A stretch of 64,000 bases of DNA from Kribbella sp. VKM Ac-2569 (GTDB taxonomy: Bacteria; Actinomycetota; Actinomycetes; Propionibacteriales; Kribbellaceae): the NCBI RefSeq assembly GCF_004216905.1, contig NZ_SGXJ01000006.1, positions 248,001 through 312,000 on the forward strand. The letters are read 5' to 3'. A model generated the notes under the pieces. It had not been told where the DNA came from. It ran no database searches and saw only the letters and a list, made by a program, of their open reading frames with translations. The position numbers and the translations under genes were made by a program. Shown here one piece after another: positions 24,535-35,173 of this stretch. Position 1 is the first letter of the stretch; each line of letters opens with the position of its first letter.

Positions 24535-27114
24535 TCAGGCGGAGACGTCCAACGCGTCCTTCGACTCGTTGAGGGTTACCTTGACGGTTTCGCCGTCGCG
24601 GATGGTGCCGTTGAGCAGGCCGCGGGCGAGTTCGTCGCCGATCGCGGACTGGACCAGGCGGCGGAGCGGGCGGGCGCCGTACACCGGGTCGTACCCGGTC
24701 AGCGCCAGCCACTCCATCGCGCCCTCGTCGACGTCCAGCGTGATCCGCCGATCGGTCAGCCGCCGCTGCAGCGCGACGATCTGCAAGCCAACGATCTGCG
24801 TCAGCTCCTCGCTGCCGAGCGCGTCGAACAGCACGATCTCGTCGAGCCGGTTGATGAACTCCGGCTTGAACGACTGCCGCACCACGGCCATCACCTGGTC
24901 GCGCTTGGCCTTGTCGTCCAGCGACAGATCTGCCAGGTACGCCGAACCCAGGTTGCTGGTGAGGATCAGGATCACGTTCCGGAAGTCGACCGTACGACCC
25001 TGGCCGTCGGTCAGCCGGCCGTCGTCCAGCACCTGCAGCAGGATGTCGAAGACCTCGGGGTGCGCCTTCTCCACCTCGTCGAGCAGAATCACCGAGTACG
25101 GACGGCGACGGACGGCCTCGGTCAGCTGGCCACCCTCTTCGTACCCGACGTACCCGGGCGGCGCGCCGACCAGCCGCGCGACGCTGTGCTTCTCGCCGTA
25201 CTCCGACATGTCGATCCGGACCATCGCCCGCTCGTCGTCGAACAGAAAGTCCGCGAGCGCCTTCGCCAACTCGGTCTTACCCACACCGGTCGGGCCGAGG
25301 AACAGGAACGAACCGGTCGGCCGGTCCGGGTCGGAGATGCCCGCGCGCGCCCGCCGTACGGCGTCGCTCACGGCCTTGACCGCCTCGCGCTGACCGATCA
25401 GCCGGTGCCCGAGCTCGTCCTCCATCCGGAGCAGCTTGCCGGTCTCGCCCTCGAGCAGCCGGCCGGTCGGGATGCCGGTCCACATCGCGATCACCTCGGC
25501 GATCTCGGTCGGCCCGACCTCCTCGTTCACCATCGCTTCGGGGCCTTCGGCAACCTCTTCCTGGGCGTCGGCCTCCTCGAGCTCCTTGGTGAGCTGCGGA
25601 ATCTCGCCGTACAGGATCCGGGCCGCGGTCTCCAGGTCGCCGTCGCGCTGGGCGCGCTCGGCCTGGCCGCGCAGCTCGTCGATGCGCTCCTTGATCTCAC
25701 CGACCCGGTTCAGGCCGGTCTTCTCCCGCTCCCAGCGGGCCTCGAGCGCGCGCAGCTCCTCCTCGCGGTCGGCGAGGTCGGCGCGCAGCCGCTCCAGCCG
25801 TTCCTGCGACGAGGGGTCGTCCTCGCGGGACAGCGCCAGCTCCTCCATCTTCAGCCGGTCGACAGTACGGCGCAGTGAATCGATCTCGACCGGGGACGAG
25901 TCGATCTCCATCCGCAGCCGGGACGCGGCCTCGTCGACCAGGTCGATCGCCTTGTCGGGCAGCTGGCGACCGGTGATGTACCGATTCGACAGCGTCGCCG
26001 CCGCGACCAGCGCGGAGTCGGAGATCGCGACCTTGTGGTGCCCCTCGTAGCGCTCCTTCAGGCCACGCAGGATGGCGATCGAGTCCTCGACCGACGGCTC
26101 GCCGACGAACACCTGCTGGAAACGACGCTCCAGCGCCGGGTCCTTCTCGATGCGCGTCCGGTACTCGTCCAGGGTGGTCGCACCGATCATCCGCAGCTCA
26201 CCGCGCGCCAGCATCGGCTTCAGCATGTTGCCGGCGTCCATCGCGCCCTCGCCGGACGCACCGGCGCCGACGACAGTGTGCAACTCGTCGATGAACGTGA
26301 TGACCTGACCGTCGGACTCCTTGATCTCGGTCAGCACGGCCTTCAGCCGCTCCTCGAACTCACCGCGGTACTTCGCACCCGCGACCATCGCGCCGAGGTC
26401 CAGGCTGATCAGCCGGCGGCCACGCAGCGACTCGGGCACGTCACCGGCCACGATCCGCTGGGCCAGCCCCTCGACGACGGCGGTCTTGCCGACGCCGGGC
26501 TCACCGATCAGGACCGGGTTGTTCTTGGTACGGCGGGACAGCACCTGGACCACGCGCCGGATCTCGGTGTCCCGGCCGATCACGGGGTCGAGCTTGCCGT
26601 CGCGAGCCCGTTCGGTGAGGTCGACGCCGTACTTCTCCAGCGACTTGGTGGTGCCCTCGGCCTCCGGCGAGGTGATCCGGCGGTTGCCGCGCATGTGGTC
26701 GAACGCCTGCAGCAACGCCTCTGGCGTCACGCCGACCGCACTCTTCGCAGCTCCCTCGACGGTCGCGAGCGCGATCAGCAGGTGCTCGGTGGAGACGTAC
26801 TCGTCCCCGAGCCCGAGGGCCCGCTGCTCCGCCTGGTTCAGCACGTCACCGGTCTTCGGCGACAGGCTCGGCGCCTGCACGCTGCCACCGCTCGCCTTCG
26901 GGAGTCGGCTCAGCTGCTCGGCGGTCTTCCGGCGTACGGCGTCGAGGTCGCCACCGGCCGCTTCGAGCAGGCCGATCGTGGTGCCCTCGGGCTGCGCGAG
27001 CAACCCGGACAGCAGGTGAATCGGTTCCACGGTCGGGTTGCCCGCCGCGGAGGTCTGACGGATCGCGACCGACAGGGTTTCGCGCGCGAGGGTCGTCAAC
27101 CGCTGAACGTCCAT
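24535..27114 (-). CDS. clpB: ATP-dependent disaggregase ClpB
   Basis: ClpB is a hexameric AAA+ chaperone that pulls polypeptides out of aggregates together with DnaK. The 859-residue protein is complete: Clp-N domain (1-145), first AAA module with Walker A GEPGVGKT at 204-211, the long coiled-coil middle domain (about 400-520: [20 protein letters not shown]), and a second AAA module with GPTGVGKT near residue 600 and sensor/arginine-finger segments. It lacks the ClpP-docking tripeptide, as ClpB should. A HAIR operator 58-78 bases upstream indicates HspR control, as in other actinobacteria. Confidence 0.97.
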   Translation of the reverse strand: MDVQRLTTLARETLSVAIRQTSAAGNPTVEPIHLLSGLLAQPEGTTIGLLEAAGGDLDAVRRKTAEQLSRLPKASGGSVQAPSLSPKTGDVLNQAEQRALGLGDEYVSTEHLLIALATVEGAAKSAVGVTPEALLQAFDHMRGNRRITSPEAEGTTKSLEKYGVDLTERARDGKLDPVIGRDTEIRRVVQVLSRRTKNNPVLIGEPGVGKTAVVEGLAQRIVAGDVPESLRGRRLISLDLGAMVAGAKYRGEFEERLKAVLTEIKESDGQVITFIDELHTVVGAGASGEGAMDAGNMLKPMLARGELRMIGATTLDEYRTRIEKDPALERRFQQVFVGEPSVEDSIAILRGLKERYEGHHKVAISDSALVAAATLSNRYITGRQLPDKAIDLVDEAASRLRMEIDSSPVEIDSLRRTVDRLKMEELALSREDDPSSQERLERLRADLADREEELRALEARWEREKTGLNRVGEIKERIDELRGQAERAQRDGDLETAARILYGEIPQLTKELEEADAQEEVAEGPEAMVNEEVGPTEIAEVIAMWTGIPTGRLLEGETGKLLRMEDELGHRLIGQREAVKAVSDAVRRARAGISDPDRPTGSFLFLGPTGVGKTELAKALADFLFDDERAMVRIDMSEYGEKHSVARLVGAPPGYVGYEEGGQLTEAVRRRPYSVILLDEVEKAHPEVFDILLQVLDDGRLTDGQGRTVDFRNVILILTSNLGSAYLADLSLDDKAKRDQVMAVVRQSFKPEFINRLDEIVLFDALGSEELTQIVGLQIVALQRRLTDRRITLDVDEGAMEWLALTGYDPVYGARPLRRLVQSAIGDELARGLLNGTIRDGETVKVTLNESKDALDVSA

Positions 27115-27171
27115 CTAGTTCCAGCCTTTCAAGTTCCAGCAACAACAGTCACTAGATACAACTTATCCAAA

Positions 27172-27192
27172 CTTGAGTCCATTCCACTCAAC
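27172..27192. promoter_or_regulatory. HAIR operator (HspR site) upstream of clpB
   Basis: CTTGAGT (27172-27178), seven bases, then ACTCAAC (27186-27192) matches the HspR-associated inverted repeat CTTGAGT-N7-ACTCAAG at 13 of 14 positions. HspR bound here, with DnaK as co-repressor, would shut off clpB until heat shock. Confidence 0.9.
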
Positions 27193-27236
27193 TCTGGAAA
27201 ATCCCAGGGACAAGTCAGGGTCCCGGGGCATGACTG

Positions 27237-27265
27237 AGGGGTGGCACCGGTACGGCGCCACCCCT
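27237..27265. terminator. Hairpin downstream of a GNAT gene
   Basis: AGGGGTGGC (27237-27245) and GCCACCCCT (27257-27265) form a 9-bp stem with an 11-base loop just past the stop of the minus-strand acetyltransferase. It separates that gene from the clpB promoter. Confidence 0.65.
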
Positions 27266-27277
27266 CGTGGAACAGGC

Positions 27278-27814
27278 TCAGGTGGTGAACTCCGACGCGC
27301 GGATCCGGTACACCTGCAGATTCAGGTTGTAGTACTTGTCGGTCTCGCCGACCCATTCCATGCCGAGCCGTCTCGCGGTGGCGATCGCGCGCTTGTTGGC
27401 CGGTCGCGCGACGGCGAACAGTTCGTCGACCTCGCCGTCGCCGAACGCCCAGCCCATCAACGCGTGGCTGGCCTCGGTCGCGTACCCGAAACCCCACGCG
27501 CTCGGCCGCAACTGCCAGCCGATCTCGAGATCCTCCTCGTACGGCGGGAGCAGGCGGATCAGCAACGCGCCGACGACCTCACCGTCGTCCCGGCGCGCGA
27601 TCGCCCAACGGCCCGCGGGTACGACGAAGTTCGGCTGGGCCTCGATCCAGGACTGCAGGATCAACCGCATGGTTGCGGCGTCCGGCACCTTGTCGATGGC
27701 CGGTGACAGCCAGGGCGCCACGTCGGCGGAGCCAAAGATCTCCAGCGCGGCGTCGGCGTCGTCTTCCTCCCAGTCCCGGAGCAGCAGCCGGTCCGTCTCC
27801 AGCTTCAGCGTCAC
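27278..27814 (-). CDS. GNAT acetyltransferase, RimJ/RimL type
   Basis: A 178-residue GNAT of the RimJ/RimL group (Acetyltransf_3): LETDRLLLRDWEEDDADAAL at the N-terminus, the acetyl-CoA motif IGWQLRPSAWGFGYATEAS near residues 98-116, and NKRAIATARRLGMEWVG in the C-terminal part. Relatives acetylate protein N-termini or small molecules; the substrate is not known. It lies between the two chaperone operons on their strand but is bounded by hairpins on both sides, so it is probably transcribed alone. Confidence 0.9.
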   Translation of the reverse strand: MTLKLETDRLLLRDWEEDDADAALEIFGSADVAPWLSPAIDKVPDAATMRLILQSWIEAQPNFVVPAGRWAIARRDDGEVVGALLIRLLPPYEEDLEIGWQLRPSAWGFGYATEASHALMGWAFGDGEVDELFAVARPANKRAIATARRLGMEWVGETDKYYNLNLQVYRIRASEFTT

Positions 27815-27863
27815 CTCGCCAGGGTATGCGTTGCCCGCCGGAAGACAACAGGACGAACGAGAA

Positions 27864-27897
27864 CCGCAGGGCGGTCCTGGAACGGACCACCCTGCGG
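27864..27897 (-). terminator. Long hairpin downstream of the dnaK-hspR operon
   Basis: CCGCAGGGCGGTCC (27864-27877) pairs with GGACCACCCTGCGG (27884-27897) over 14 bp with one mismatch and a 6-base loop. A second imperfect stem, GTGGAGG...CCTCCAC (27936-27968), lies nearer the hspR stop. They probably end the operon transcript. Confidence 0.7.
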
Positions 27898-28032
27898 GGG
27901 TCGAAGGGCGCTGGGGGGTTAGCGCACCTTCGACTGTGGAGGCGTCGTGGGGGAACGACGACCTCCACCGGACCGGAGGCTCCGAGGGGGATCAGAACAC
28001 TCCGGTGGCCCTATGAGATGTACGGCGGAGGA

Positions 28033-28487
28033 TCAGCGAGGGCCGAGTTCCAGGGGCTGGGTGCGGATCCATCGCGTCGTGGTCTGCTGCCGGCCCATGG
28101 CGATCACGTCGCCTGCGGGACCGGCCGAGAAGACCCGGCTGGCGGCGGGACGCCGGGAGGCGCCGACACCGCGCTGGACTTCGGCCAGGAGCTGGTTGAC
28201 CCGCTGACGCAGGTCCTCCACCTCCGACTGTAGCGCGAGGACGTGCCGAATTCCCGCGAGGTTGACGCCTTCTTCCTGGGACAGGTGCTGCACATAACGC
28301 AGCCTCGCCACGTCGTACGCCGAGTACCGCCGGCCGCGGCCGGACGCCCGGCTCGGCACTACCAGGCCGAGCCGGTCGTACTGGCGCAACGTCTGCGGAT
28401 GCATGCCGGCCAGTTGGGCCGCCACCGAGATCACGTAGATCGGGGTGCGGTCGTCCCAGGTCGGCACCTGGCTGAACGGGATGCCCA

Positions 28488-28491
<4 letters not shown>
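28033..28491 (-). CDS. hspR: Heat-shock repressor HspR (MerR family)
   Basis: HspR represses dnaK and clpB operons by binding HAIR sites with DnaK as co-repressor. This 152-residue protein has the MerR winged helix: YVISVAAQLAGMHPQTLRQYDRLGLV, with the wing RGRRYSAYDVARL, and the C-terminal helix SEVEDLRQRVNQLL for dimerisation. The hydrophobic/basic C-terminal tail is longer than the core. The GTG at 28491 overlaps the dnaJ stop; the next codon, ATG, may be used instead. Being the last gene of the operon it controls makes a negative feedback loop. Confidence 0.96.
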
Positions 28492-29651
<1,160 letters not shown>

Positions 29652-29681
29652 CTGGCGCCTCCCCTCCCGTCGTGGTCGGTA

Positions 29682-30371
29682 CTACTCCGCGGACCTGTCC
29701 GCGTCTTCATCAGTGCTCTCCACCGGTACGTCGGCCTTCGCGGCCTCGCCCGGCAGTTGTTCGGTCGGCTCCGACACGGCCACTCGCGCCGCCCGCAGGA
29801 TCCGCTCACCGTGGCGGTAGCCCGGTTGCATGATCATCGTCGCGGTCGGACCCTCGACCTCGTCGGAGTAGTTGTGCAGCAGGGCCTCGTGGATCCGCGG
29901 GTCGAAGGTGTCGCCCTTCTCGCCGAACTTCACCAGGCCGAGCTTCTCGGTGACCCGCTCCAGCGACTCGGCGACAGCCTTGAACGCGCCCTCGAGCTCA
30001 CCGGCTTCGCGGGCCCGGCCGACGTCGTCCAGGATCCCGAGCAGTTCGGACAGCACCGTGCCGATCACCAGCTCGCGGGACGCTTCCCGCTCCCGGTCCA
30101 CGCGGCGCTTGTAGTTCACGTACTCGGCCTGCAGTCGCTGCAGGTCCGCTGTACGCTCCGCGAGCGCCTCGGTCAGCAGGGCCTCCTGGGCGGACGGACC
30201 GATCAGATCGGACGGGTCCCGCGGCGGCTGTCCGCTCGGGGCCCCCGCCGCGGGAGCCGCGGACTGGTCCGCAGGCTCCCGCAACTTGCCGGTTTCCGGG
30301 TCGATCCGGCGCTTGTCGCGGATGACGGGCTCCCCGTCACCGAACTCGCTGCCAGTCGGTCGATCCGTCAC
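29682..30371 (-). CDS. grpE: Nucleotide exchange factor GrpE
   Basis: GrpE dimers release ADP from DnaK. This 229-residue protein has an acidic/Pro-rich disordered N-terminus (about 1-65), the long dimer helix ([19 protein letters not shown], then [16 protein letters not shown]), and the beta-domain signature [14 protein letters not shown]...[19 protein letters not shown] (quoted in part). The GTG start overlaps the dnaK stop as GTGA, giving translational coupling. The C-terminal tail is acidic ([12 protein letters not shown]). Confidence 0.96.
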   Translation of the reverse strand: MTDRPTGSEFGDGEPVIRDKRRIDPETGKLREPADQSAAPAAGAPSGQPPRDPSDLIGPSAQEALLTEALAERTADLQRLQAEYVNYKRRVDREREASRELVIGTVLSELLGILDDVGRAREAGELEGAFKAVAESLERVTEKLGLVKFGEKGDTFDPRIHEALLHNYSDEVEGPTATMIMQPGYRHGERILRAARVAVSEPTEQLPGEAAKADVPVESTDEDADRSAE

Positions 30372-32239
30372 TTGTCCTCCGTCTTGTCCTGCGGCCGGTC
30401 CTCGTCCACGATCTCGGCGTCGACGACATCGTCGTCGTTGCTGTTGCTGCTGCCGGTCGTGTCCTCGGAGGTGGCGCCGTCGTCGGTCGAACCGCCGGCG
30501 GCCTGGGCGTTCGCGTACATCGCGGCGCCCATCTTCTGGCTGGACTGGGCGAGCTTCTCCGAGGCGGCCTTGACCGCGTCGGCGTCGTCACCCTCGAGGG
30601 CCTTCTTCAGCTCGGCCACGCCGTCCTTGACCTCGGTCTTGACGTCGTCCGGAACCTTGTCCTCGTTCTCCTGCAGGAACTTCTCGGTCTGGTAGACCAG
30701 CGACTCCGCCTGGTTGCGGTTCTCCACCGCCTCGCGGCGCTGCCGGTCCTCCTCGGCGTACTGCTCGGCGTCGCGGACCATCTGGTCGATGTCGGTCTTC
30801 GGCAGCGCGGAGCCACCCGTGACCGTCATCCGCTGCTCCTTGCCGGTGGCCAGGTCCTTGGCGTTCACGTGCACGATGCCGTTCGCGTCGATGTCGAAGG
30901 TGACCTCGATCTGCGGCACGTTCCGCGGCGCCGGCGGCAGGCCGGTCAGCTCGAAGTTGCCGAGCGACTTGTTGTCGCGGGCCATCTCGCGCTCGCCCTG
31001 GTACACCTGGATCATCACCGACGGCTGGTTGTCCTCGGCCGTGGTGAAGATCTCCGAACCCTTGGTCGGGATCGTGGTGTTGCGCTCGATGATCTTGGTG
31101 AACACGCCGCCCTTGGTCTCGATACCGAGGCTCAGCGGGGTCACGTCGAGCAGCAGGACGTCCTTGACCTCACCCTTCAGCACACCGGCCTGCAGGGAGG
31201 CGCCGACCGCGACGACCTCGTCCGGGTTCACACCCTTGTTCGGGTCCTTGCCGCCGGTCAGCTCCTTGACCAGCTCGGCGACCGCGGGCATCCGGGTCGA
31301 ACCGCCGACCAGGATCACGTGGTCGATCTTGGCCACGTCGATACCGGCGTCCTTGATGACGGCCTTGAACGGGGCGCGGGCGCGCTCCAGCAGGTCGTTG
31401 CTCATCTTCTGGAACTCGGCCCGGGAGAGCTTCTCCTCCAGGTGCAGCGGGCCCGCGTCGGTGAGGCTCAGGTACGGCAGGTGGATCGTGGTCTCGGCCG
31501 CGGCGGACAGCTCGATCTTCGCCTTCTCGGCGGCCTCGGTGAGGCGCTGCATCGCCATCTTGTCGCCGGACAGGTCGGTGCCGTTCTTGTTCTTGAACTG
31601 AGTCACCAGCCACTGCACGATCCGCGCGTCCCAGTCGTCACCACCGAGGTGGTTGTCACCGCTGGTCGCCTTCACCTCGAAGACACCGTCGCCGATCTCC
31701 AGCAGCGAGACGTCGAACGTGCCGCCGCCGAGGTCGAAGACCAGGATGGTCTGCTCGGTGCCCTTGTCCAGGCCGTAGGCGAGCGCGGCCGCGGTCGGCT
31801 CGTTGACGATCCGGTGCACCTTCAGGCCCGCGATCTCGCCGGCCTCCTTGGTCGCCTGGCGCTGCGCGTCGGAGAAGTACGCCGGCACGGTGATGACCGC
31901 GTCGGTGACCTGCTCCCCGAGGTACGCCTCGGCGTCCCGCTTCAGCTTCTGCAGCACGAACGCGCTGATCTGCTGCGGCGTGAACTTCTTGCCGTCGATG
32001 TCGACGCTCCAGGCCTCGCCCATGTGGCGCTTGACCGAGCGGATGGTGCGGTCCACGTTCGTGGTGGCCTGGCGCTTCGCCACCTCGCCGACCAGGACCT
32101 CGCCGTTCTTGGCGAAAGCCACCACCGAGGGCGTCGTGCGCGCTCCCTCGGCGTTGGGGATGACGGTGGGCTCGCCACCTTCCAGTACGGCGATGACGGA
32201 GTTCGTCGTACCGAGATCGATACCGACCGCGCGGGCCAT
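30368..32239 (-). CDS. dnaK: Hsp70 chaperone DnaK
   Basis: DnaK binds exposed hydrophobic segments of unfolded proteins in an ATP-driven cycle with DnaJ and GrpE. The 623-residue protein has the signature [17 protein letters not shown] at 6-22, phosphate motif [21 protein letters not shown]-site [10 protein letters not shown], the interdomain linker [14 protein letters not shown], and a C-terminal lid ending in an acidic tail ([17 protein letters not shown]). It heads the operon dnaK-grpE-dnaJ-hspR and has two HAIR sites upstream, so HspR is its repressor; DnaK is itself HspR's co-repressor. Confidence 0.98.
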   Translation of the reverse strand: MARAVGIDLGTTNSVIAVLEGGEPTVIPNAEGARTTPSVVAFAKNGEVLVGEVAKRQATTNVDRTIRSVKRHMGEAWSVDIDGKKFTPQQISAFVLQKLKRDAEAYLGEQVTDAVITVPAYFSDAQRQATKEAGEIAGLKVHRIVNEPTAAALAYGLDKGTEQTILVFDLGGGTFDVSLLEIGDGVFEVKATSGDNHLGGDDWDARIVQWLVTQFKNKNGTDLSGDKMAMQRLTEAAEKAKIELSAAAETTIHLPYLSLTDAGPLHLEEKLSRAEFQKMSNDLLERARAPFKAVIKDAGIDVAKIDHVILVGGSTRMPAVAELVKELTGGKDPNKGVNPDEVVAVGASLQAGVLKGEVKDVLLLDVTPLSLGIETKGGVFTKIIERNTTIPTKGSEIFTTAEDNQPSVMIQVYQGEREMARDNKSLGNFELTGLPPAPRNVPQIEVTFDIDANGIVHVNAKDLATGKEQRMTVTGGSALPKTDIDQMVRDAEQYAEEDRQRREAVENRNQAESLVYQTEKFLQENEDKVPDDVKTEVKDGVAELKKALEGDDADAVKAASEKLAQSSQKMGAAMYANAQAAGGSTDDGATSEDTTGSSNSNDDDVVDAEIVDEDRPQDKTEDK

Positions 32240-32255
32240 TCTTTACCTCCACGAA

Positions 32256-32276
32256 GTTGAGTGATACAGACTCAAT
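32256..32276. promoter_or_regulatory. HAIR operator 1 of dnaK
   Basis: GTTGAGT-N7-ACTCAAT at 32256-32276 matches the HspR inverted repeat core TTGAGT-N7-ACTCAA. It is 17 bases upstream of the dnaK ATG, downstream of the likely promoter, where a bound repressor would block transcription. Confidence 0.88.
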
Positions 32277-32320
32277 GTTGCCCGTTCGTCCGCCTCGGTT
32301 CAAATCCGTGACTGAACAAA

Positions 32321-32341
32321 CTTGAGTTCACTGGACTCAAC
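32321..32341. promoter_or_regulatory. HAIR operator 2 of dnaK
   Basis: CTTGAGT-N7-ACTCAAC at 32321-32341 is a 13/14 match to the HAIR consensus and identical in both arms to the clpB site. It is 65 bases from HAIR 1, about six helical turns, so both could be bound co-operatively around the promoter. Confidence 0.9.
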
Positions 32342-32456
32342 ATTGCACGACGGTCAGGTCATTCCCAAGGGCGGCCCCCGATTTCGGGGTCCCGGCCAGG
32401 GTGCGGCCAGGGAGACCCCTCCCGATGCAAACGTTTACCGTGCGATCCTGCTCAGT

Positions 32457-32933
32457 GTGAAACTCCGCCCGATGACCGCAGCCGACCTCGGCGCGGTTCT
32501 CGCGCTGAATGCCTCCGCCGCGGGGCTCGTCGACCCCCTGAACCCCGACCGCCTGGACTGGCTCCGGCTGATCGCCGCACACGCCGTCGTCGTCGACCTG
32601 GACGACGTACCCGCCGGGTTCGTCCTCACGTTCACCCCGGGTTCGGCGTACGACGGGCTGGCGTTCGAGGCGTTCACCCAGACGTACGCCGACCGGTTCC
32701 TGCTCATAGAGCGAATCGTGATCGCCGCCGAGCACCGGCGCACCGGCATCGCGACCCAGGTCTACCGCGCGATCGAACGAGCCGCCAAGCCCTTCGACCG
32801 CACAGTCGCCGCCGTCCCGACTGACACGCCGGCGATCGACTTCCACCACGCCCGCGGCTACATCGAGGTCGCCAAACAACGCCTCCCCAACGGCACCACC
32901 ACCGCCCTCCTGTCCAAGGAACTGTCCGACTAG
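32457..32933 (+). CDS. GNAT-family N-acetyltransferase
   Basis: A 158-residue GNAT from a GTG start (KLRPMTAADLGAVLALNASA), which gives the normal GNAT N-terminus; the longer frame runs into the dnaK operators. Motif A is IERIVIAAEHRRTGIATQVY near residue 84-103 with the RRTGIA acetyl-CoA loop, and the C-terminal part contains DFHHARGYIEVAKQRL. It is divergent from dnaK, 217 bases apart, and might respond to HspR through HAIR 2 (weak inference). Repeat copy B begins 11 bases after its stop. Confidence 0.85.
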   Translation: MKLRPMTAADLGAVLALNASAAGLVDPLNPDRLDWLRLIAAHAVVVDLDDVPAGFVLTFTPGSAYDGLAFEAFTQTYADRFLLIERIVIAAEHRRTGIATQVYRAIERAAKPFDRTVAAVPTDTPAIDFHHARGYIEVAKQRLPNGTTTALLSKELSD

Positions 32934-32943
32934 ATTGCGACCG

Positions 32944-33019
32944 CCAGGCCATCACAATTGAACGTCCCTCGCCTGGCCACGCGGGCACGGCCAGCCGGCC
33001 GTCAATTGTGATGGCCTGG
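32944..33019. repeat. Palindromic repeat element, copy B
   Basis: Perfect 18-bp inverted ends, CCAGGCCATCACAATTGA at 32944-32961 and its complement at 33002-33019. The 40-base interior has a second hairpin, CTGGCC...GGCCAG, and the segment CGCCTGGCCACGC (32970-32982) that is identical in copy C at the same distance from the left end. It sits between the GNAT gene and the DUF559-like gene. Confidence 0.9.
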
Positions 33020-33058
33020 AGATCGCCTGTGGACAACTCCCGACGCGACATGCGCTAG

Positions 33059-33991
33059 GTGCGCCACCATGAAGACGTGCCCGAGGTCATCGATGTGCTG
33101 CTGCGACGGGAGGGCGTGGCGACGTTCGGAGAGCTGCGGGCGATCGTGTCCGGCCACGCGATTCGCGCCGCCCTGGCCGGCGGATCGATCCGCCGGATCG
33201 CGAAAGGCGTCTATGCGCTGCCGACTGCGCCCGATCCGATCGCGGCCGCCCGTGCCCAGGGCGGGCTGGTGTCGCATCTCAGCGCAGCGGTGCTGCACGG
33301 ATTCGACGTGCTGGAACTGCCGGACAAACCCCAGATCACCGTCCCGCGCGGGCAGCACCGACGGCTGAGTCCGGTGAAGTGCGAGCTGCACTGGGCCGAC
33401 AACGTGCCGTCCGACGGCCCGTGCACCAGCAGGCTCCAGACGGTTCTGGACTGCGCGCGGACCTTGCCGTTCGCGGCCGGTCTCTCGATCGCAGACTCCG
33501 CGCTCCGCGGTCGTGTCCTGGACCGCTCCCAGCTCATGGTCGCCGCTGCGGAGCTGAGCGGACCGGGCTGTCGACGGGCGCGGCGGGTTGCGGCCGCTGC
33601 GGACGGACGGGCCGAGTCGCCGCTCGAATCGGTGCTTCGCGCGATCCTGATCGAGGCGGGCATCATCGGGTTCGAGCCACAGGTCGTGGTGCGCGACGGC
33701 ACCTTCTCGGCCCGGATCGACCTGGCCAACTCGGCGCTGATGATCGCGCTCGAGGCCGACAGCTTCGCCCACCACGGGACTCGTACGGCGCTCGCCCGCG
33801 ATTGCCGTCGGCATGTCAGCCTGACGGTTCGCGGCTGGCGGCTCCTGCGGTTCTCCTGGGAGGACGTGATGTTCGACCGCGAGTGGGTGGTCGCCGCGAT
33901 CCGCGCGGCGGTGGCCGGATCTCCAGGCCATCACAATGCTCGGGAATCGCGCCTGGCCACGCTGGGATCGATCGGCCAGGGGCAATTGTGA
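33059..33991 (+). CDS. DUF559/AbiEi-like protein with restriction-endonuclease-type domain
   Basis: A 310-residue protein from GTG (a second GTG at codon 7 is possible). The first 70 residues look like the winged-helix antitoxin domain of AbiEi proteins (VIDVLLRREGVATFGELRAI, RIAKGVYALP). The C-terminal part (about 215-285: SARIDLANSALMIALEADSF, LTVRGWRLLRFSWEDV) is the DUF559/Vsr-like fold of short-patch nucleases, with Asp and Glu in the IDLA...IALEAD positions as candidate metal ligands. The last 22 residues and the stop codon come from repeat copy C. It is bracketed by copies B and C. Function is unknown; DNA repair, defence or mobility are possible. Confidence 0.78.
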   Translation: MRHHEDVPEVIDVLLRREGVATFGELRAIVSGHAIRAALAGGSIRRIAKGVYALPTAPDPIAAARAQGGLVSHLSAAVLHGFDVLELPDKPQITVPRGQHRRLSPVKCELHWADNVPSDGPCTSRLQTVLDCARTLPFAAGLSIADSALRGRVLDRSQLMVAAAELSGPGCRRARRVAAAADGRAESPLESVLRAILIEAGIIGFEPQVVVRDGTFSARIDLANSALMIALEADSFAHHGTRTALARDCRRHVSLTVRGWRLLRFSWEDVMFDREWVVAAIRAAVAGSPGHHNARESRLATLGSIGQGQL

Positions 33992-33999
33992 TGGCGTGG
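33923..33999. repeat. Palindromic repeat element, copy C
   Basis: CCAGGCCATCACAAT (33923-33937) and ATTGTGATGGCGTGG (33985-33999) form a 15-bp inverted repeat with one mismatch. It has the same internal CGCCTGGCCACGC (33950-33962) and GGCCAG as copy B. It lies between the convergent DUF559-like and hutI genes and encodes the end of the former, using the TGA of ATTGTGA as stop. Confidence 0.88.
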
Positions 34000-34009
34000 G
34001 GGTTCGCCC

Positions 34010-35173
34010 CTACACCAGTCGCCCGGCGATGAAGGTTTGCGTGACCAAAGGGACCGCCGGGCGGTAGGCGAGGTGTAGGTAGGACGGGGCGTCCAGGACG
34101 GCTAGGTCGGCTTGGGTGCCGGGGGTTAGGTGGCCTAGGTCGGGGCGGCGGAGGGAAGCGGCTCCGCCGGCGGTGGCGGACCAGAGGGCTTCGGCGGGGG
34201 TCATGTGCATTTCGCGGACGGCGAGCGCGATGCAGAAGGGCATGGAGGACGAGTAGCCGGAGCCGGGGTTGCAGTCGGTGGCGAGGGCTACGGTGACGCC
34301 GGCGTCGAGGAGGCGGCGGGCGTTCGGGTACGGCGACCTCGTGGAGAACTCGATCGCGGGCAGCAGCCCGGCGACGACGCCACTCGAGGCGAGCGCGTCG
34401 ACGTCGGCATCGGTGAGATAGGTGCAGTGATCGGCCGAGGCGGCGCCGACCTCGGCCGCGAGTTGGACGCCGGGCCCCTCGCCGAGTTGGTTGGCGTGCA
34501 CTCGCGCTTGCAGGCCGCGCGCGATCCCGGCCTGGAGGATCGCCCGTCCTTGGTCCGCGTCGAACGCGCCACGCTCGACGAAGACGTCGATCCACCTCGA
34601 GTGCTTGGCCGCCGCGTCGAGCATCGGCCCCGTCACGAGCGACACGTAGCCCACCGGGTCGTCGGCGTAATCGGCCGGTACGACGTGCGCACCGAGGTAC
34701 GTCGTCTCTTCGGTGAACTGCCGCGCGATCTGCAGCCCCCGCGCCTCGTCCGCGACCGTCAGCCCGTACCCGGACTTGATCTCGACGGTCGTCGTCCCCT
34801 GCCGGCGCATCTCCGCGACCAGCCGGGACACGTTCGCGGTCAGCTGTTCGTCGGTGGCCTCCCGCGTCGCCGCCACCGTGGTCCGGATGCCGCCCGCGGA
34901 GTACGGCGTACCGGTCATCCGGGCCGCGAACTCCTCGGCCCGGTCGCCGGCGAACACCAGGTGCGAGTGCGAGTCGACGAACCCCGGGATCACTGCCCGC
35001 CCGCCGAGGTCGATCGCACTGTCGGCCGCCGGCGCCTCGCGCCGCGATCCGACCCACGCGACCATGCTCCCGTCGATCACGAGCGCCGCGTCGTGGAGCT
35101 CACCGAGCAACCCGCCATGGGCGGGATCGTTCGTCACCAACGACCCGATACCGGTCAGCAGGAGTGAGCTCAC
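34010..35173 (-). CDS. hutI: Imidazolonepropionase
   Basis: HutI hydrolyses 4-imidazolone-5-propionate to N-formimino-L-glutamate, step three of histidine breakdown. The 387-residue amidohydrolase has the metal-binding HxH in DSHSHLVF near residue 67, substrate Arg/Tyr region [20 protein letters not shown] near 158, a metal His in VHANQLGE and the Asp in ALATDCNPG. The GTG overlaps the hutF stop as GTGA. Last gene of the long minus-strand hut cluster. Confidence 0.96.
   Translation of the reverse strand: MSSLLLTGIGSLVTNDPAHGGLLGELHDAALVIDGSMVAWVGSRREAPAADSAIDLGGRAVIPGFVDSHSHLVFAGDRAEEFAARMTGTPYSAGGIRTTVAATREATDEQLTANVSRLVAEMRRQGTTTVEIKSGYGLTVADEARGLQIARQFTEETTYLGAHVVPADYADDPVGYVSLVTGPMLDAAAKHSRWIDVFVERGAFDADQGRAILQAGIARGLQARVHANQLGEGPGVQLAAEVGAASADHCTYLTDADVDALASSGVVAGLLPAIEFSTRSPYPNARRLLDAGVTVALATDCNPGSGYSSSMPFCIALAVREMHMTPAEALWSATAGGAASLRRPDLGHLTPGTQADLAVLDAPSYLHLAYRPAVPLVTQTFIAGRLV

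Noticed and set aside
32296-32311. GGTTCAAATCC resembling a tRNA T-loop
   Set aside because: The flanking bases do not form a T-stem, and no acceptor or anticodon arms can be built; the site is in the dnaK promoter region.
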